A stretch of 64,000 nt of DNA, taken from assembly GCF_954871325.1 (NCBI RefSeq), contig NC_088779.1, forward strand, positions 30,750,729-30,814,728, given 5' to 3'. The notes under the pieces are model-generated. The model was not told the DNA's origin and did no database searches. It saw only the letters and a program-made list of their open reading frames with translations. Below are positions 31,364-43,039 of this stretch, in pieces. The position numbers were made by a program, and so were the translations under genes. This DNA is from Gordionus sp. m RMFG-2023. Lineage: Eukaryota; Nematomorpha; Gordioida; Chordodea; Parachordodidae. Numbering within the stretch: the stretch's first letter is position 1; each line of letters begins with the position of its first letter.

Positions 31364-31730
31364 ATGATGTTTAAAAAAAATATTTTAATAGGATTATTTC
31401 TATATATTTTCATAGTGATAATCAACTTTAATATTCAACAATCCAACGGATGCTATTCTCATCGTAAACACACATAAATATTACATATATCCATAAAAAT
31501 CTTAATAATAATTTTTATTTTTTTAACAAAAAGATAGTCCATTCAGTAACATAGTAAGGGCTCATCGCCTTTTCATAAGAGCAAACGGTAAACGTATTAT
31601 ATATATATATATTATATATTTGAAATTAAAAAAATTATATTTTCTAAATTTTCTAATGCTTTAAGGTCAGAAAAATTTCTGCACAAGATATTGCAAATCG
31701 TACGATTACGTTTGTTGTATATGCCGGTAA
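31364..31730 (+). CDS. Small secreted cysteine-rich peptide, copy 2
   Basis: Exons 31364-31463, 31534-31587 and 31666-31730, with introns of 70 and 78 bp, encode 72 residues from the first of two adjacent ATG codons; the second, at 31367, aligns with copy 3 and may be the real start. The leader LFLYIFIVII precedes QQSNGCYSH, exon 2 reads SPFSNIVRAHRLFIRAN, and exon 3 gives FCTRYCKSYDYVCCICR and stop. It is the closest relative of copy 3 at 46740, its partner in the segmental duplication. The introns of the two copies are almost identical. Function unknown; predicted secreted. Confidence 0.87.
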
Positions 31731-31974
31731 TTTTAAATTTAAATTCGCATTTTGTTGATTATATAATTAATTTGAGAGATGATATAGATTCAAATTATCA
31801 ATATAAGATCAGGCGTCTTAAAAAAACGCTTAGATATTTTATTTTAAACATAATTGTTCCCGAATTTAAAATTAATAAAGGGTAAATTGTTTTGGTAAAT
31901 TTAAAAATAATCTTCCAATTTTTGGAATTTTAGGAAAAAGTCAATCATAAAAAATATTCCCAAAGAGAATATAC

Positions 31975-32140
31975 AATAGAGATCTACATCGGGCTTAAAT
32001 ATCATTAGGTCCGGACCGAAAAAACCCTGCCCGAAATTTTTTTTTAAAAATAAATTTTTTAAAAATTAGGCTAACCTGAGACCAAAAATAAATCCCAGGG
32101 ATTAATCGGGGAGGGCCTTGCAGATATAACTAATATAAAT
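31975..32140. repeat. G/C-rich dispersed repeat downstream of peptide copy 2
   Basis: Begins AGATCTACATCGGGC, contains AGGTCCGGACCG and CCCTGCCCG, and ends GGGCCTTGCAGATATAAC. The inverse of its end (ATATCTGCAAGGCCC) resembles its start, which suggests terminal inverted repeats. Confidence 0.55.
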
Positions 32141-34980
32141 GGTTATCAAATGAAACATAATATAAAAAGTTACTTTGACCAGTTTTTAATTAATCTCTTT
32201 ATTCATATGTAAAGAGGGTGTGTGGGTCTTAAATTAGCTCTAATCGTTTAAAATATTGATATTAAATCATATCTGCTTATAATATTCACGTGGGGAGTCC
32301 CTATTAAAAAACTGATAATAAGATCTTTTTTAGTTGTTTTCCTAATCCTTTCTTTAGATTCTTCGAGTAAACTATGACCAATTTAAATGAAAAAAAAAAA
32401 TTATGATAAAAATTTGTAGACTTTCTGAATCACCCATTTAGAGATTGATTTAGGATCAAAGATTATTGTTAGATAAAGTTATCTCTGGGTATATAAAAAA
32501 TGGAGAAGTTCGATTGGATGACTGAAATAAGTATACAGGAAAAAATTTTACCTAAATTTCAATTCTTTCTTTGTAAAAAAAAAATCATTTATAAGTGAAT
32601 AGTTTGTGATTTTTATGGCTTTAGATTTTTTTTGGGAGTGTATCTTATGGGGAGTGTATCACTCCTCGCAGTAGTAATTCGAGGAGTATGCTAAGTCACT
32701 CCTTAAAAAATTGTAAATTATAGAAAGATTAACAACATATTGGGGCAGTGTTTTTTTTTTAACCGCAGCGATAAAGTTTGACAAAATCTTTAGAGGCGGC
32801 TAAGTCGTAGCGATGCGTTATTCTAGAATTTTGACATTTTTAATTGGTATAAACATACGATAACATAGCAAAAGTAACCCTTGTTCCAATTTATTTTTTA
32901 AATAGATGTGCAGCATATGTCAGAGTTAGCTAAGCAAAATTACCAGCGGGAACGGTATAGGGATTAAAGGAATTTTTTTCTATATTAAGCTATTATGTTT
33001 TATAGAATTTTGTGACAACGTCTACGTTCTCTAAATATAATTTGACAATTTTGGGAATTTTTTTTTTTTACTTCTCAAAATATCTTAAATAATCAATAAT
33101 TGTGGAGGTTAAATGTAATATCTGATCAACTAAAAATAAAACCGAAAAAATAGATAGAAAACGATTTCATCCTAACCCTAACACCCTTTAAAATGGTGAT
33201 TTTTAATTGACAATTATAACATAATTTATTGTGATGTGCAACTAATATATTAATTATAGTTTCATATAGATATCAGGGTAAGGGGTTAGCTTTTTTAACA
33301 AGGGACTCAAATTTTGAAAAATTTTAAACATTCGCAGAAACAAAAAAGTGGTATATTTCTATTTAAAAAATATATAGAAAACGCTAAAAATTAGGAGAAA
33401 AAAAAGAAGTAATACTACCTAAAATCACACAATCCTTTTTAAATATATATATTTTGGATCTTTAATTAATTGTTCCTATCTTTATTTCTAATTCCTAAGT
33501 AGATAATTAATTATGAGCGCTTCATATATTATTCTTATTAATTAATATATTTTTTTTTTCAATCTAGTTTCTAGAAGAATTACGATTTTTATATAAGAAT
33601 TTTTTTTTAAAAAAAATAGTTTTTAAGCATTATATATTATATTTTTTATCTTACAGCAGATATTAGAGTCGGCAATGATCTAGATCTATCCTTTCTTAAA
33701 AAAAATGTCTTAGCCATTAAATCAAAGCCTTAAAATATATATTTATCATTGGATTCGATTACCATTTCTTTAAAACGTTTTAATATATATATTTTTTTTA
33801 GGTATACAAATTCTTTTTTTTCATTATACATTATTAAAATAAAAACCATATTTTAAATAATTCAATTTGTAATTTTTTTTTGTATTAAGAAATAGAATTC
33901 CTACTCAAGCCTCCGGATAACTATCACCTTGTTGCCATAATTGTTAGCAACTTATGCCATATTAATATCTATAAAAATTTTAAAAATTAAATATAATAAT
34001 ATATCTAATACATCATCATACATTATTACCATAAATATAATGTTACCATAAATTGTAAAAATTTTTTATTTGCCCATAAAGAATAAGTCAAAAGACCTAT
34101 AAACATTTTAGCTGTATTTATTAGATGATTGATACAATATAGTTATTTTTCTTCTCTTTCTTGAATATTTGTTCATGATGTAGACATTTTAAAATCTTGT
34201 CGTTTTACTAATTAAAATTTAATGTATATTTTGTTTTATATGAATTAAGAAAGGTTAAATTTGATTTGAATATATGTATATATTTTTTAAATAATATATG
34301 AGATTTAAAAATATTTTTTTATATATAATTAATTATATATGTTAGAGAGTTTATGCATCGCATTAATTTTATTTCTTCTTTTATATATTCCTTTATTTTT
34401 TTTTTCAAAAACGATTTTACAATTTTAAAATTAAATACAATTGTAAACGATATCAAAATAAAAAATATTTAATAGAAAAAAATAAATTTATTATTTAACA
34501 AAAAAAAAGAAGAAACTTAAAAAAGAGGTTGTAAAATTATATTTTAGTTTTTGTGTAAATTTGGATCATGAACTTACAATATTTATCGAATAAACTTCCA
34601 AAGAAGATATATTATTTGCATAATTATGATGTAATAATTGTTTGAATTTGCGTCATCTTGTATTTAATTTGTTCGAGCAAAATATTACATTGTTTTTACA
34701 TCATAATTTTTCTAAAAACTTAATTATTTATTATATCTTATTTCATTTACATTCCTTTGAATCAAATACGACGTTTTTTTTATAGGATATAACAATCTCA
34801 CTACTTATTTTATTTATCAAAAAAAAACACATAAATTCCCAAGAATGATACGTATATTATTATTTAGCAAAATTTAATATCGCGAAAACATTTGTAAATA
34901 ATAACCAATCCACAACGATTTACAATTTTGATCGGTATCTTATATAATACTACAATGAAAAATAATACAATAATCTGTAC
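32141..34980. other. AT-rich non-coding part of the left duplication arm
   Basis: No gene seen. A perfect 8-bp hairpin (ACTCCTCG at 32661, CGAGGAGT at 32680) lies between direct repeats of GGAGTGTATC. From 33300 on the sequence matches 48060 onward in order. Confidence 0.5.
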
Positions 34981-34989
34981 ATATTCCTA

Positions 34990-35420
34990 TTATACATTGA
35001 TATATGTATTGTATACAGTAATATTAAAACTAAAACTAATGCCATAATAATATTTAATACTAATCTGGAATCCTGCGACAAAATATAATAAGGGAATTTT
35101 TATTACGTTATTTATTGTTGTAGTTAATATTTCATATATGACCAAACCAGTATTTAAATATTGAATACTATTTATGAATCTATCATTACCAACCAATAAT
35201 GGTTTTGAATGGTGCCGCATAATCAATATGCATTCGGTCAATTTAGAATTGATGTTAATAGTGGCATATCGTGTTTCCATCGTTACATTTTTCTACCCAT
35301 CTTTATATCTTGGTTTATATTAGGCCATCACACGTATTCTCTTGCTCCTTCATTTACCATTCCAATATGTCCTTGATGTATCATGCATAAGTAAGTTGTT
35401 CATAGGTATAGTATTTATCA
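34990..35420 (-). mobile_element. Gypsy-like (Ty3-type LTR retrotransposon) pol fossil, left arm
   Basis: Minus strand. A short remnant that aligns with the clearer copy at 49.65-50.48 kb, around the start of an integrase core. It is broken and only a small part remains. No terminal repeats recognised. It predates the segmental duplication, since both arms carry it. Confidence 0.45.
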
Positions 35421-36074
35421 TTTTAGTTCTCCATAGTAAATAACCTCTCCCTGTTTGTAACGAGAACTTTTACCATGAAATTCATTGAATTTTATAATCC
35501 CATTTAACTATAAAAGATTTCCTGCTAAATTTAGCATTTTTGAGGTGAATGCGATTGATCTCTTCTTTTTACCTTTTTTAAAAAATAATTTATACAATGT
35601 TTTGGCCATTTCTGCAAAATTTGAAACGAATTTTGAATATTAATTATTTTTAAGATGGATATAATCACAATAATTTTATGTATTTTCATACAATATTCAA
35701 ATTTTAGCAATACATAGATTATGTAAATAAAAATCGAAATGCCAATGGTGAAGAAATTAAAATATAATTTATATATTATTTCTAAATGTTATTTCTAAAT
35801 TTTTATGTTCTTAAATTTTAACATATAATGGATTAAAATCATAATAAAGGTATAAAGTTCAAAGTTTATTTTCGTAGAAATTTTCACATTAATTTTTCCT
35901 TCACCTATAAATATTTAAGTTAAATCACATATTTTTATATACTTGCCCTTGAAAAAGTACTGCTTTGTTAAGTTTTTGTCTAATATTTAATTTGGTTACA
36001 GCCATTTGCACTACAATTTACTACAATAGATTTCAAATCAAAAAATATCTTTCCTCAAAATATTAAATTAATTT

Positions 36075-36500
36075 TTATAAAAAATATTCATTCTAACTTG
36101 ATAAGTCTAAATATATTTGAAAAATCTTAAAGATATTCATGAAGTATTAAAGAAAACAATAAATCTTTACTTCTCTGGAAATGACAAAATTTTAAACTAT
36201 ATTCATTATTACTATAGAGATTTTCTTTTATATTGATTAGTCTATATAAAATATTAAAGATATTCATTAAGTTATAAACTGCAAATGTTAATAAAGAGCA
36301 TAAATGTTTAATTATATTCTCATCAAAAGGTATATATTCTAACTTGCTTAGTCTAAATAAATCTTAATAATATTCATTAAGTATTAAACATATCCTTTAC
36401 TTTCTCTGCTAAATGTTAATAAAGACCAGAAAATATTTAATTATAATCTTAATACTATAAAGAGTATTTATTCTAACTTGATTACTCTAAATAAATCTTA
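36075..36500. repeat. Diverged tandem array, about four units of 110-150 bp
   Basis: Recurring landmarks are ATTCTAACTTGATTAGTCTA, then AAATATTCATTAAGTATTAAA, then AATGTTAATAAAGA, starting near 36085, 36225, 36335 and 36467. The units differ by many substitutions, so the array is old. Confidence 0.65.
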
Positions 36501-37351
36501 AAAATTTTCATTAGACAATAATCTAAACAGTATAACTCTAAATTACTTGCTCTTAAAATGTTTTTTTATTCATCTAGTAAAAAAATAAGATCATAAATAT
36601 AATATATAACAAAAATAATCCTGAAATTCGTGAAATTATAATACGTTTCTTTCTTAGCTCCAAACACAAAATGGCTGCTACTCAATTCAATTTTTGCCAC
36701 TCCGAATACATTAATCGGCAGTCTATAGTATTAATATCATTGTGTGCCTTACAAGTTTTATATTATTTTTAGATTCTACACCTGTTCATTAATTAAATGT
36801 CAAAGAAACCTATTTGTTTAAAATTTTTTTTAGGTTTTTCACAACATCCAAATATAAAAAAAAGAAGCGCTATCCAATATTTATTCTGGTTTCCTAAGAA
36901 AATATTTTTTTTAATATTTATGCATTTAACGCCCTCTTATGGATATATATTTGTTAAATTTTACAAAATAAAATGATAAAATTTGAGTTGTAATAATTTA
37001 TGTAAATAATTTATTTTCCAATAATATTATAAGTAAAAAATGGAATTAATAATTATTTTTTAAAAAAAAAATGATTATATAATCAAATAATTTGATTGAT
37101 TATGATTTATTTGCTTTTTTAGAAATGCATTATCTAATCATACCAGTTTATGAGTTAGATGAGGTAATGTGAAAGTTGTTTTTCTGGCCAATCAAAACAT
37201 AGTGTATATTGACTGAGCCTAAACAGTGTGTCAACTGGCCATAATATATTATTTAATAATTTTTCAAATATTACAATATGAAATACTCGCAATAGACCTA
37301 TCTTGCATGCCTCTTCCATTTTTTAGGTATATACAATTATATACTAATTTA

Positions 37352-37887
37352 CAGAGTTGTTAAGGTACATTTTTTCAAGAACAAAATTGGGGAACCGGAG
37401 CTAGCTCCTTTTAGGGCTGGAGTAGAGGAGCGCCGCTCCACCGCTTCTTTAAATTTAATGTATAAATTAAAATATTTTATTAAATATTAATAATATTTAA
37501 TAATTAAATTTAATAAAAATGAAATTTAATTTAATTTAAATTTATCCATTATTAAGTGTTTAGCCGAGTTTTATAATGGTTTTTCATCTCATCATTTTAA
37601 ATTTTAAACATCAAGTTTTCCTTTTAAGATTAGAAATTTTTTTGAAAAATCTTGGAAGTCATATTAATATGTCGTTATATAGACATATAATAAAAAATAG
37701 TTTTAGATATTATGGATTTATGATATCATAGATGAAGAAATCGAATTTCCATTTCCATCATATAAAAAATATTTTATGGTGTGGCACTCCATTACATGGA
37801 GTGGGAGGCGGGAGCTAGCTCCTTTTAAAAATGATAGTAGCGAGAGCGGGAGCTAGCTATTTTTAAAAAGGAGCGTTAACAACTCTG
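37352..37887. mobile_element. MITE family 2 (hAT-type), 536 bp with target-site duplication
   Basis: Ends are CAGAGTTGTTAAGG and CGTTAACAACTCTG, inverted repeats of hAT type. Flanking 8-bp sequences CTAATTTA (37344-37351) and TTAATTTA (37888-37895) match at 7 of 8 bases. Inside, GGAGCTAGCTCC and GCGGGAGCTAGCT occur near both ends. No transposase. Confidence 0.85.
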
Positions 37888-37899
37888 TTAATTTAATTA

Positions 37900-38842
37900 G
37901 TATTAAACATATAAAATTTATCGTCATATATTTAAATAATATATTTTTTGTTAAACATTTCTTATTTGAAAAATTAATCACTTACTATCTACTTAAGCAT
38001 TTTTATAAATTATTAAAACTATATGTACATAATGTTTAATACACCAACTCTAATGAAAGCCATACAATTTTAGTAACTTTATTTACATACAAAACAAACA
38101 AATAAAACATTGCCATTCGTACATTGATTATGAGCTCATTTTTCAAATTGCAGGCATTTAATTCTTCACTTTTCTTTCTCTTTGAATATGCCCTCTTGCA
38201 TATTACGCAAAGCTACTCATCATTAGTCTTATTTAAATATTTCTTTTAAAAAATTAGAAAGTGAAAACTCCCAAAAGTATAAAGAAGAGAAAATTAAAAA
38301 ATAAAATTGCCAAAAATTTTTTTTATAAAAGTACAGAATCTCCAAAATGATTTTGCATTATAATATAAACCTGAATATATTATTTGCATACCAAAAAATA
38401 TCTTAAGAAAACACTTGGTAGAATCGTATTTAATTCTTCTAATCTCATTCATATAATTCAAATCGATTTCTATAATAAATTTCATGTATAACTAACAAAA
38501 ATACAATTTCTATAATTCTCAATAATATGGGAAATTTTAAACTTAAAATAAATAATATTCACTCGCAACAAGTAATTATTTTTTTCTTCTTAGTGATGTA
38601 TTCCCTTAAGAAAATAAGGATCCAACACAAGTTGCATATTTAACTCTTCTATTAGTAAGATAGGCATCATAAACAGTTTTAAAGCTTGAGTAAGAACTTT
38701 GTAATGGTTGGGATCGATAAGATATCTTATCTGACCTGAGTCAATAAATGCTAAGATCTTATTGAATTTACAGTCAATAAATGCTAAGATCGTATTGAAT
38801 TTACCTTCTGTATTAACTCCTCCTTTTACAATTAATAAAGGG
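37900..38842. other. AT-rich stretch without recognised genes
   Basis: No recognised feature. A direct repeat of CAATAAATGCTAAGATC with its flank occurs at about 38743 and 38774. Confidence 0.5.
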
Positions 38843-38850
38843 TTTAAAAG

Positions 38851-39046
38851 TAGTGTTGTTAAACGGCTAACTTAATATTTCATCCAGAATAATATCACGC
38901 ATGCCTAAAGATTTTGCTTGTAGAAGGAACCAAGGTTAGGACATATATTAGCGAAAATATCAAGGTTTACGGCTATGTTTTTAAGGCTAAAATATTGAGC
39001 TAGCCGTTTTTAAAAATCGGCCAAAACGAGTCGATTAACAACACTA
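38851..39046. mobile_element. MITE family 1 copy, complete with 8-bp target-site duplication
   Basis: Starts TAGTGTTGTTAAACGGC and ends GATTAACAACACTA; the inner arms CTTAATATTTCATCC and ATATTGAGCTAGCCG also pair. Flanks TTTAAAAG and TTTCAAAG match at 7 of 8 bases. The 8-bp duplication and terminal sequence point to hAT-type mobilisation. Confidence 0.9.
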
Positions 39047-39179
39047 TTTCAAAGTACCAAATCCAAACAACAACAAAAAAGTCATTCAAATCAACCACTT
39101 ACTTTTTCGTAGACGATAAAATTTGGTAAATGAAAAAGATTACTTATTCTACATATATTTTAAATTATGGATAACAAGA

Positions 39180-39640
39180 GAAATATCAGTCAAAAGTAGA
39201 CTACAGTTGTTCAATTCGTTGATTATCCCCATTCTTTTATATGGAAGCGATATCTGGAAAAACTCAGACTAAAAAACTTCAAGTATCAATAGATGTCTAA
39301 GACTTATTAATGGATATATATATCCTATAGTCATCACAAATGTTAGCCTATGGAAAATATCCAAACATACTCCAGTCGCAGTACAACTGAAGAAATAATT
39401 CAATTATTTGAGCATATTCTGAGAAACACCGGAAATAATTTGGCCTATGAAGCCCTTGACTGGCTACCAATTTATAAAAACAAAAGATATTGTAATTATA
39501 AAACGTACTGGCTAAATAAAACTGTATTCGACATTATAAATTTGAATATAAGTCTAACTCAATTTACACATTTGAATAATAATAAAAGTTTAATTAATAA
39601 ACTACTTAAAATGAAAACCAACTACCTTATAGATCGATAG
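39180..39640 (+). mobile_element. LINE (non-LTR retrotransposon) 3' end, broken
   Basis: Plus-strand readings match the end of a LINE reverse transcriptase and its tail: SRLQLFNSLIIPILLYGSD (thumb region), then INRCLRLINGY, ITNVSLWKISKHTPVAVQLK, and in another frame IIQLFEHILRNTGNNLAYEALDW. The order (LLYG, LW, LFEHILR, AL-W) is that of RTE/I-like LINE C-termini. The frame changes more than once, near 39270 and near 39385, so it is a truncated, dead copy. Clade not certain. Confidence 0.65.
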
Positions 39641-40817
39641 TTTTTCTTATTTAATCATTCCATCCCTATGGGAGGTTTCAGTAATTTCCTTTTCCTCTTT
39701 TACCATTTTCAAGCTCATTCTAAGAATTTACTACGTAACCTTTATATTCCTAAACCTGATATACACTCATTGGATGGTTATTCAATTTATCGCTGCTAAA
39801 CGTAAGTTTTTGAACCTTATTTTTAATATATTATGTTATTATATTTATTTAAGCCGAGTTTTATTATTTACTTCTCAATATTATTTTAAATAATTCATTA
39901 CTTCTCAATATTATTTTAAATAAAATTAATATTGCCAATATTATCCTTCCGTAATCAAGTTTTATTTTTAATCGGGCATTGGATTTTTATCTCTCTTTTT
40001 ATCTTCCCATGGGCCTTTAAGTAAGAGGCTTTGCCTCTTGCGCGCACAGGTAACTACGGCCTGTCCAAAAAACATGGATGGTCCTCTTATTTATTTAATT
40101 ATTTCCCATTCTTTTATCCCAGTTAGATGGACTCTTACGAGAGAACCAAGCGTTTCTCTGTTGTATATATATCTTTGATATATATGACATTTTAGGGATA
40201 GTGCGCTTAATATCACTTATCACGTAATCGATTTTTTTTTCTCATCTAACTAACAAATTATATTTTTTGAAAGTTGTATATTATTTCTTTGTTTTTTGGT
40301 ATTCTAAAATGCAATTGAACTAGTTTACTACAGTGGAAAAAACTATAAGAAACAATATATTTATATATAGAAATATATTTATTATATAAACTCGCTTCTA
40401 TACTATTATGTTAAAGGATATTTCTATAGCATACTTAAAATAAAATCAAGGAATAAAAAAAATTAAGGTAGTTATGTATTTTTGATTATTTTAAATAAAC
40501 AAATATACATATAATGGTATACCTAGGCTAACAAAGATGCTTATTATATTTCATGCTCTTCCTGTTGTTTAGGCTTTCTATTTCTAATATTTTGAAAAAA
40601 TTAACACATTTTTATATGAAAATAATTGTACAATTTAATATTTCACTATTTCAACTATTTTACAATCCTTACAAAAATTAATATAATACAAATGGGTTTA
40701 AATTTTTACAAATAAATTTTTCTTTCATAAATCCCCAAATTCATTTATTTTTTAATATAATAAAATAGTGTATATCTTGAAATAAATTCGATAGCACCCT
40801 TAGCAGAGTTGGCAAAT
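39641..40817. other. Non-coding stretch after the LINE tail
   Basis: No gene recognised. A perfect 7-bp hairpin AAGAGGC-TTT-GCCTCTT lies at 40023-40039, followed by the G/C-richer ACGGCCTGTCC. A direct repeat of TTACTTCTCAATATTATTTT occurs near 39869 and 39899. Confidence 0.5.
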
Positions 40818-41205
40818 TCAACACATACAGCATAAATACTCATTTGAGGTGCAATAATCGTGGCAAAATGTGGTCTTATCTTATAACACAAGTTAATAAA
40901 TATAATATAAATATTATAATTCTTATAAAAACTATATAAAACTCTTTTTTTAAGTCTTAAATTTTATTAAACATGAAATTTGTAAATTGATATAAAGATT
41001 TTACCAAATTTTTTTAAATAACTGAGCTGTCTTTGTAGTTCTTTGCTTTGTGGATCATCTTTACAAAAAATAAAAAATGATGGAATATATGATTTAATCC
41101 CACAAAATTACAGATATAGTTAGGGCATCCCTCGTTCCAGTGACTCATGATCATTATAATAATCAAAGTATATAAAAGTCCTACAAGATAGAAATTTGTT
41201 TCCAT
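40818..41205 (-). CDS. Small secreted cysteine-rich peptide, copy 8 (minus strand)
   Basis: Minus strand. Exons 41205-41112, 41058-41005 and 40879-40818, with introns of 53 and 125 bp, encode 69 residues. The leader LVGLLYTLIIIMIM is followed by GCPNYI, exon 2 (54 nt) reads DPQSKELQRQLSYLKKF, and exon 3 gives FCHDYCTSNEYLCCMC and stop. Exon 3 is closest to the tandem copies 4-6, while exon 2 is distinct. Both introns are phase 1 with GT-AG ends. A TATATAAAAG box lies about 35 bp upstream of the start. It is the only intact copy on this strand, so it moved by inversion or transposed duplication. Function unknown. Confidence 0.85.
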
Positions 41206-41237
41206 TTTTTATTGCAATTATGTTAAGAAAATCTTCG

Positions 41238-41247
41238 CTTTTATATA
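41238..41247 (-). promoter_or_regulatory. TATA box of peptide copy 8
   Basis: TATATAAAAG on the minus strand, 32 bases before the ATG. Comparable boxes occur before copies 4, 6 and 7. Inferred. Confidence 0.5.
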
Positions 41248-41464
41248 CTATTTTTAGAAAAAATAGGCTAAATATAGAAATGATTAATTTAGAAATATTA
41301 ACAAAATTATGAGATACGTGATAAAATTTTGATAACAATATATTTTAATCAGAAAAACATAATATTTATTTACTTAAAACTGTCTTAAATATTTATGCCA
41401 AATTTTAATTTATTGGAAAAGCTCTTCATTTTTATTAAAAAAATAACTTGTCTCATCTTTTTTA

Positions 41465-41627
<163 letters not shown>

Positions 41628-41819
41628 AAAAAAACAAAATTATTTTTAAAATATATTTTTAAGGTTATTTGTTTGTTCTTAGGGCCACTTCAAATAAACT
41701 TCGTATTGTTTTTTTTTATTGGAATTAATTAAAATTTTAGAGTTTATAATTGCATAACATACATATTTCAGACTTAAACATGGTATATAGATAAAAAAAA
41801 ATTATAACACCAAAATTTA

Positions 41820-42620
41820 TTTAGTTATATTTTGTACTCCTGAGAATAGTTGAGTTCTAATAATAATTGACGCAGGAACCATTTCTGAAGGGTGGTATGT
41901 AAGTTGTGATGGAAAAATTGATAATGACGTTCAAGAATGAATAATGCGTAATTTTGACTAATTTAGATCAAAGTCGAGAATGATATTTAGTAGGATGGCT
42001 AATAATTAGTGTCTAAGGTAATGCATTATGGCTATTTTAGTATTTCACATGACAAACCAAAAATGTGCTAAAGGGACCTATAAGAAAGCAGGCTTGAGTT
42101 CAATCTTATCTGTTTTCGTTGCCGTCGCTAGCATCGGGATAATTATAAAATCTTGAGTTTGAAGGGGCATAGAATAAATTTTTTTGAAACTTCCTAGAAA
42201 TTCTTGATCATCCGAGGTGTGTCGTCTCTTTTGCGAATCAGGAAGAGTGTTTTAGGCTTGATAATTGAACTTTTTGGTGATAGTAGAATGTGATGAGTGT
42301 AGCGAGGATGGAGGCTGATAACCTTATATTATTTGTATTGGGAATCAAAAATTAGGTGAGCTTGTAGAATTTTCCAGTGGACTCACACTCACTGTTGGAC
42401 TTCTACGCGGATGAGGTCTTGACAGACGCGTTGTATAGTGTGATTCTCCTAGATATCATATTGGCAATTATTATTGGGTCATCTCCAACATCTATTTGTA
42501 TCTGCGCTGTTAGTGATTTGGTCATAATCCTCATAGATGCTATAACCTTTATAGGCTCGTCTCCTTCGTCATCTAAAAATAATAGGAAGGTTGAGGTTTA
42601 ATCTTTATATCCAGCGCCAA
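41820..42620 (-). other. Unassigned island of higher G+C
   Basis: Composition is clearly richer than around it. On the minus strand, after a TTTTTAG acceptor-like site near 42578, a frame reads DDEGDEPIKVIASM and then QIDVGDDPIIIANM before a stop near 42404. The plus strand is open from 42377 to 42601. I recognise neither; it could be a gene fragment or an old insertion. Confidence 0.25.
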
Positions 42621-43039
42621 TTCATAGCAGTTTTTTTAGCCATTTGGGTTTCAATGTTACTCATTACCATTATTTTTATTAAAAATAATTTGAAAAATTT
42701 TTTCAATGACAAATAGTGACAACTATCATGTTTCAATATATATTTTTTTTATTCTACAAAAAGGGTTTAAAAATAATTATTAGGTTCATCTTGGCTTTAA
42801 TATTAATTAAATATGTTTGAAATATGTATTTGACACAACTTTAAAAAAAAATTAGTAAAAATTTGAAAATAGCGATTTAACATAAATGTCTATTTTGTAA
42901 AGATCACCTTTGAGATCTTAAGAAGGAACGTATTTCTCCGCACTGCTATATGAGTGCCAAAAGTTTAACTAAATCAATTTGCATTTGAGTATTTTATATT
43001 TTTTTTTTATAAATTGTTTTAAATTTAATATTGGAAAAT
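42621..43039. other. AT-rich stretch without recognised genes
   Basis: Nothing recognised. Confidence 0.5.

Larger units (their letters stand above)
27540..35900 (+). repeat. Left arm of a collinear segmental duplication (partner 43.0-50.7 kb)
   Basis: Ordered matching blocks include the CTGCCAGA-containing block (27560 and 43120), the TGATGATATAAATAAG block (28858 and 45070), the CACACCTCCCGA block (30805 and 46078), the peptide gene (31364 and 46740), GAAACAAAAAAGTGG (33338 and 48076), the gypsy fossil (about 35200 and 49750) and AAAGATTTCCTGCTAAATTT (35512 and 50400). Block spacing changes by indels, the order does not. Confidence 0.8.

Noticed and set aside
31691-31885. Plus frame of 64 codons
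   Set aside because: Overlaps exon 3 of peptide copy 2 in another frame.
41120-41338. Minus frame of 72 codons
   Set aside because: Overlaps exon 1 of peptide copy 8 in another frame.
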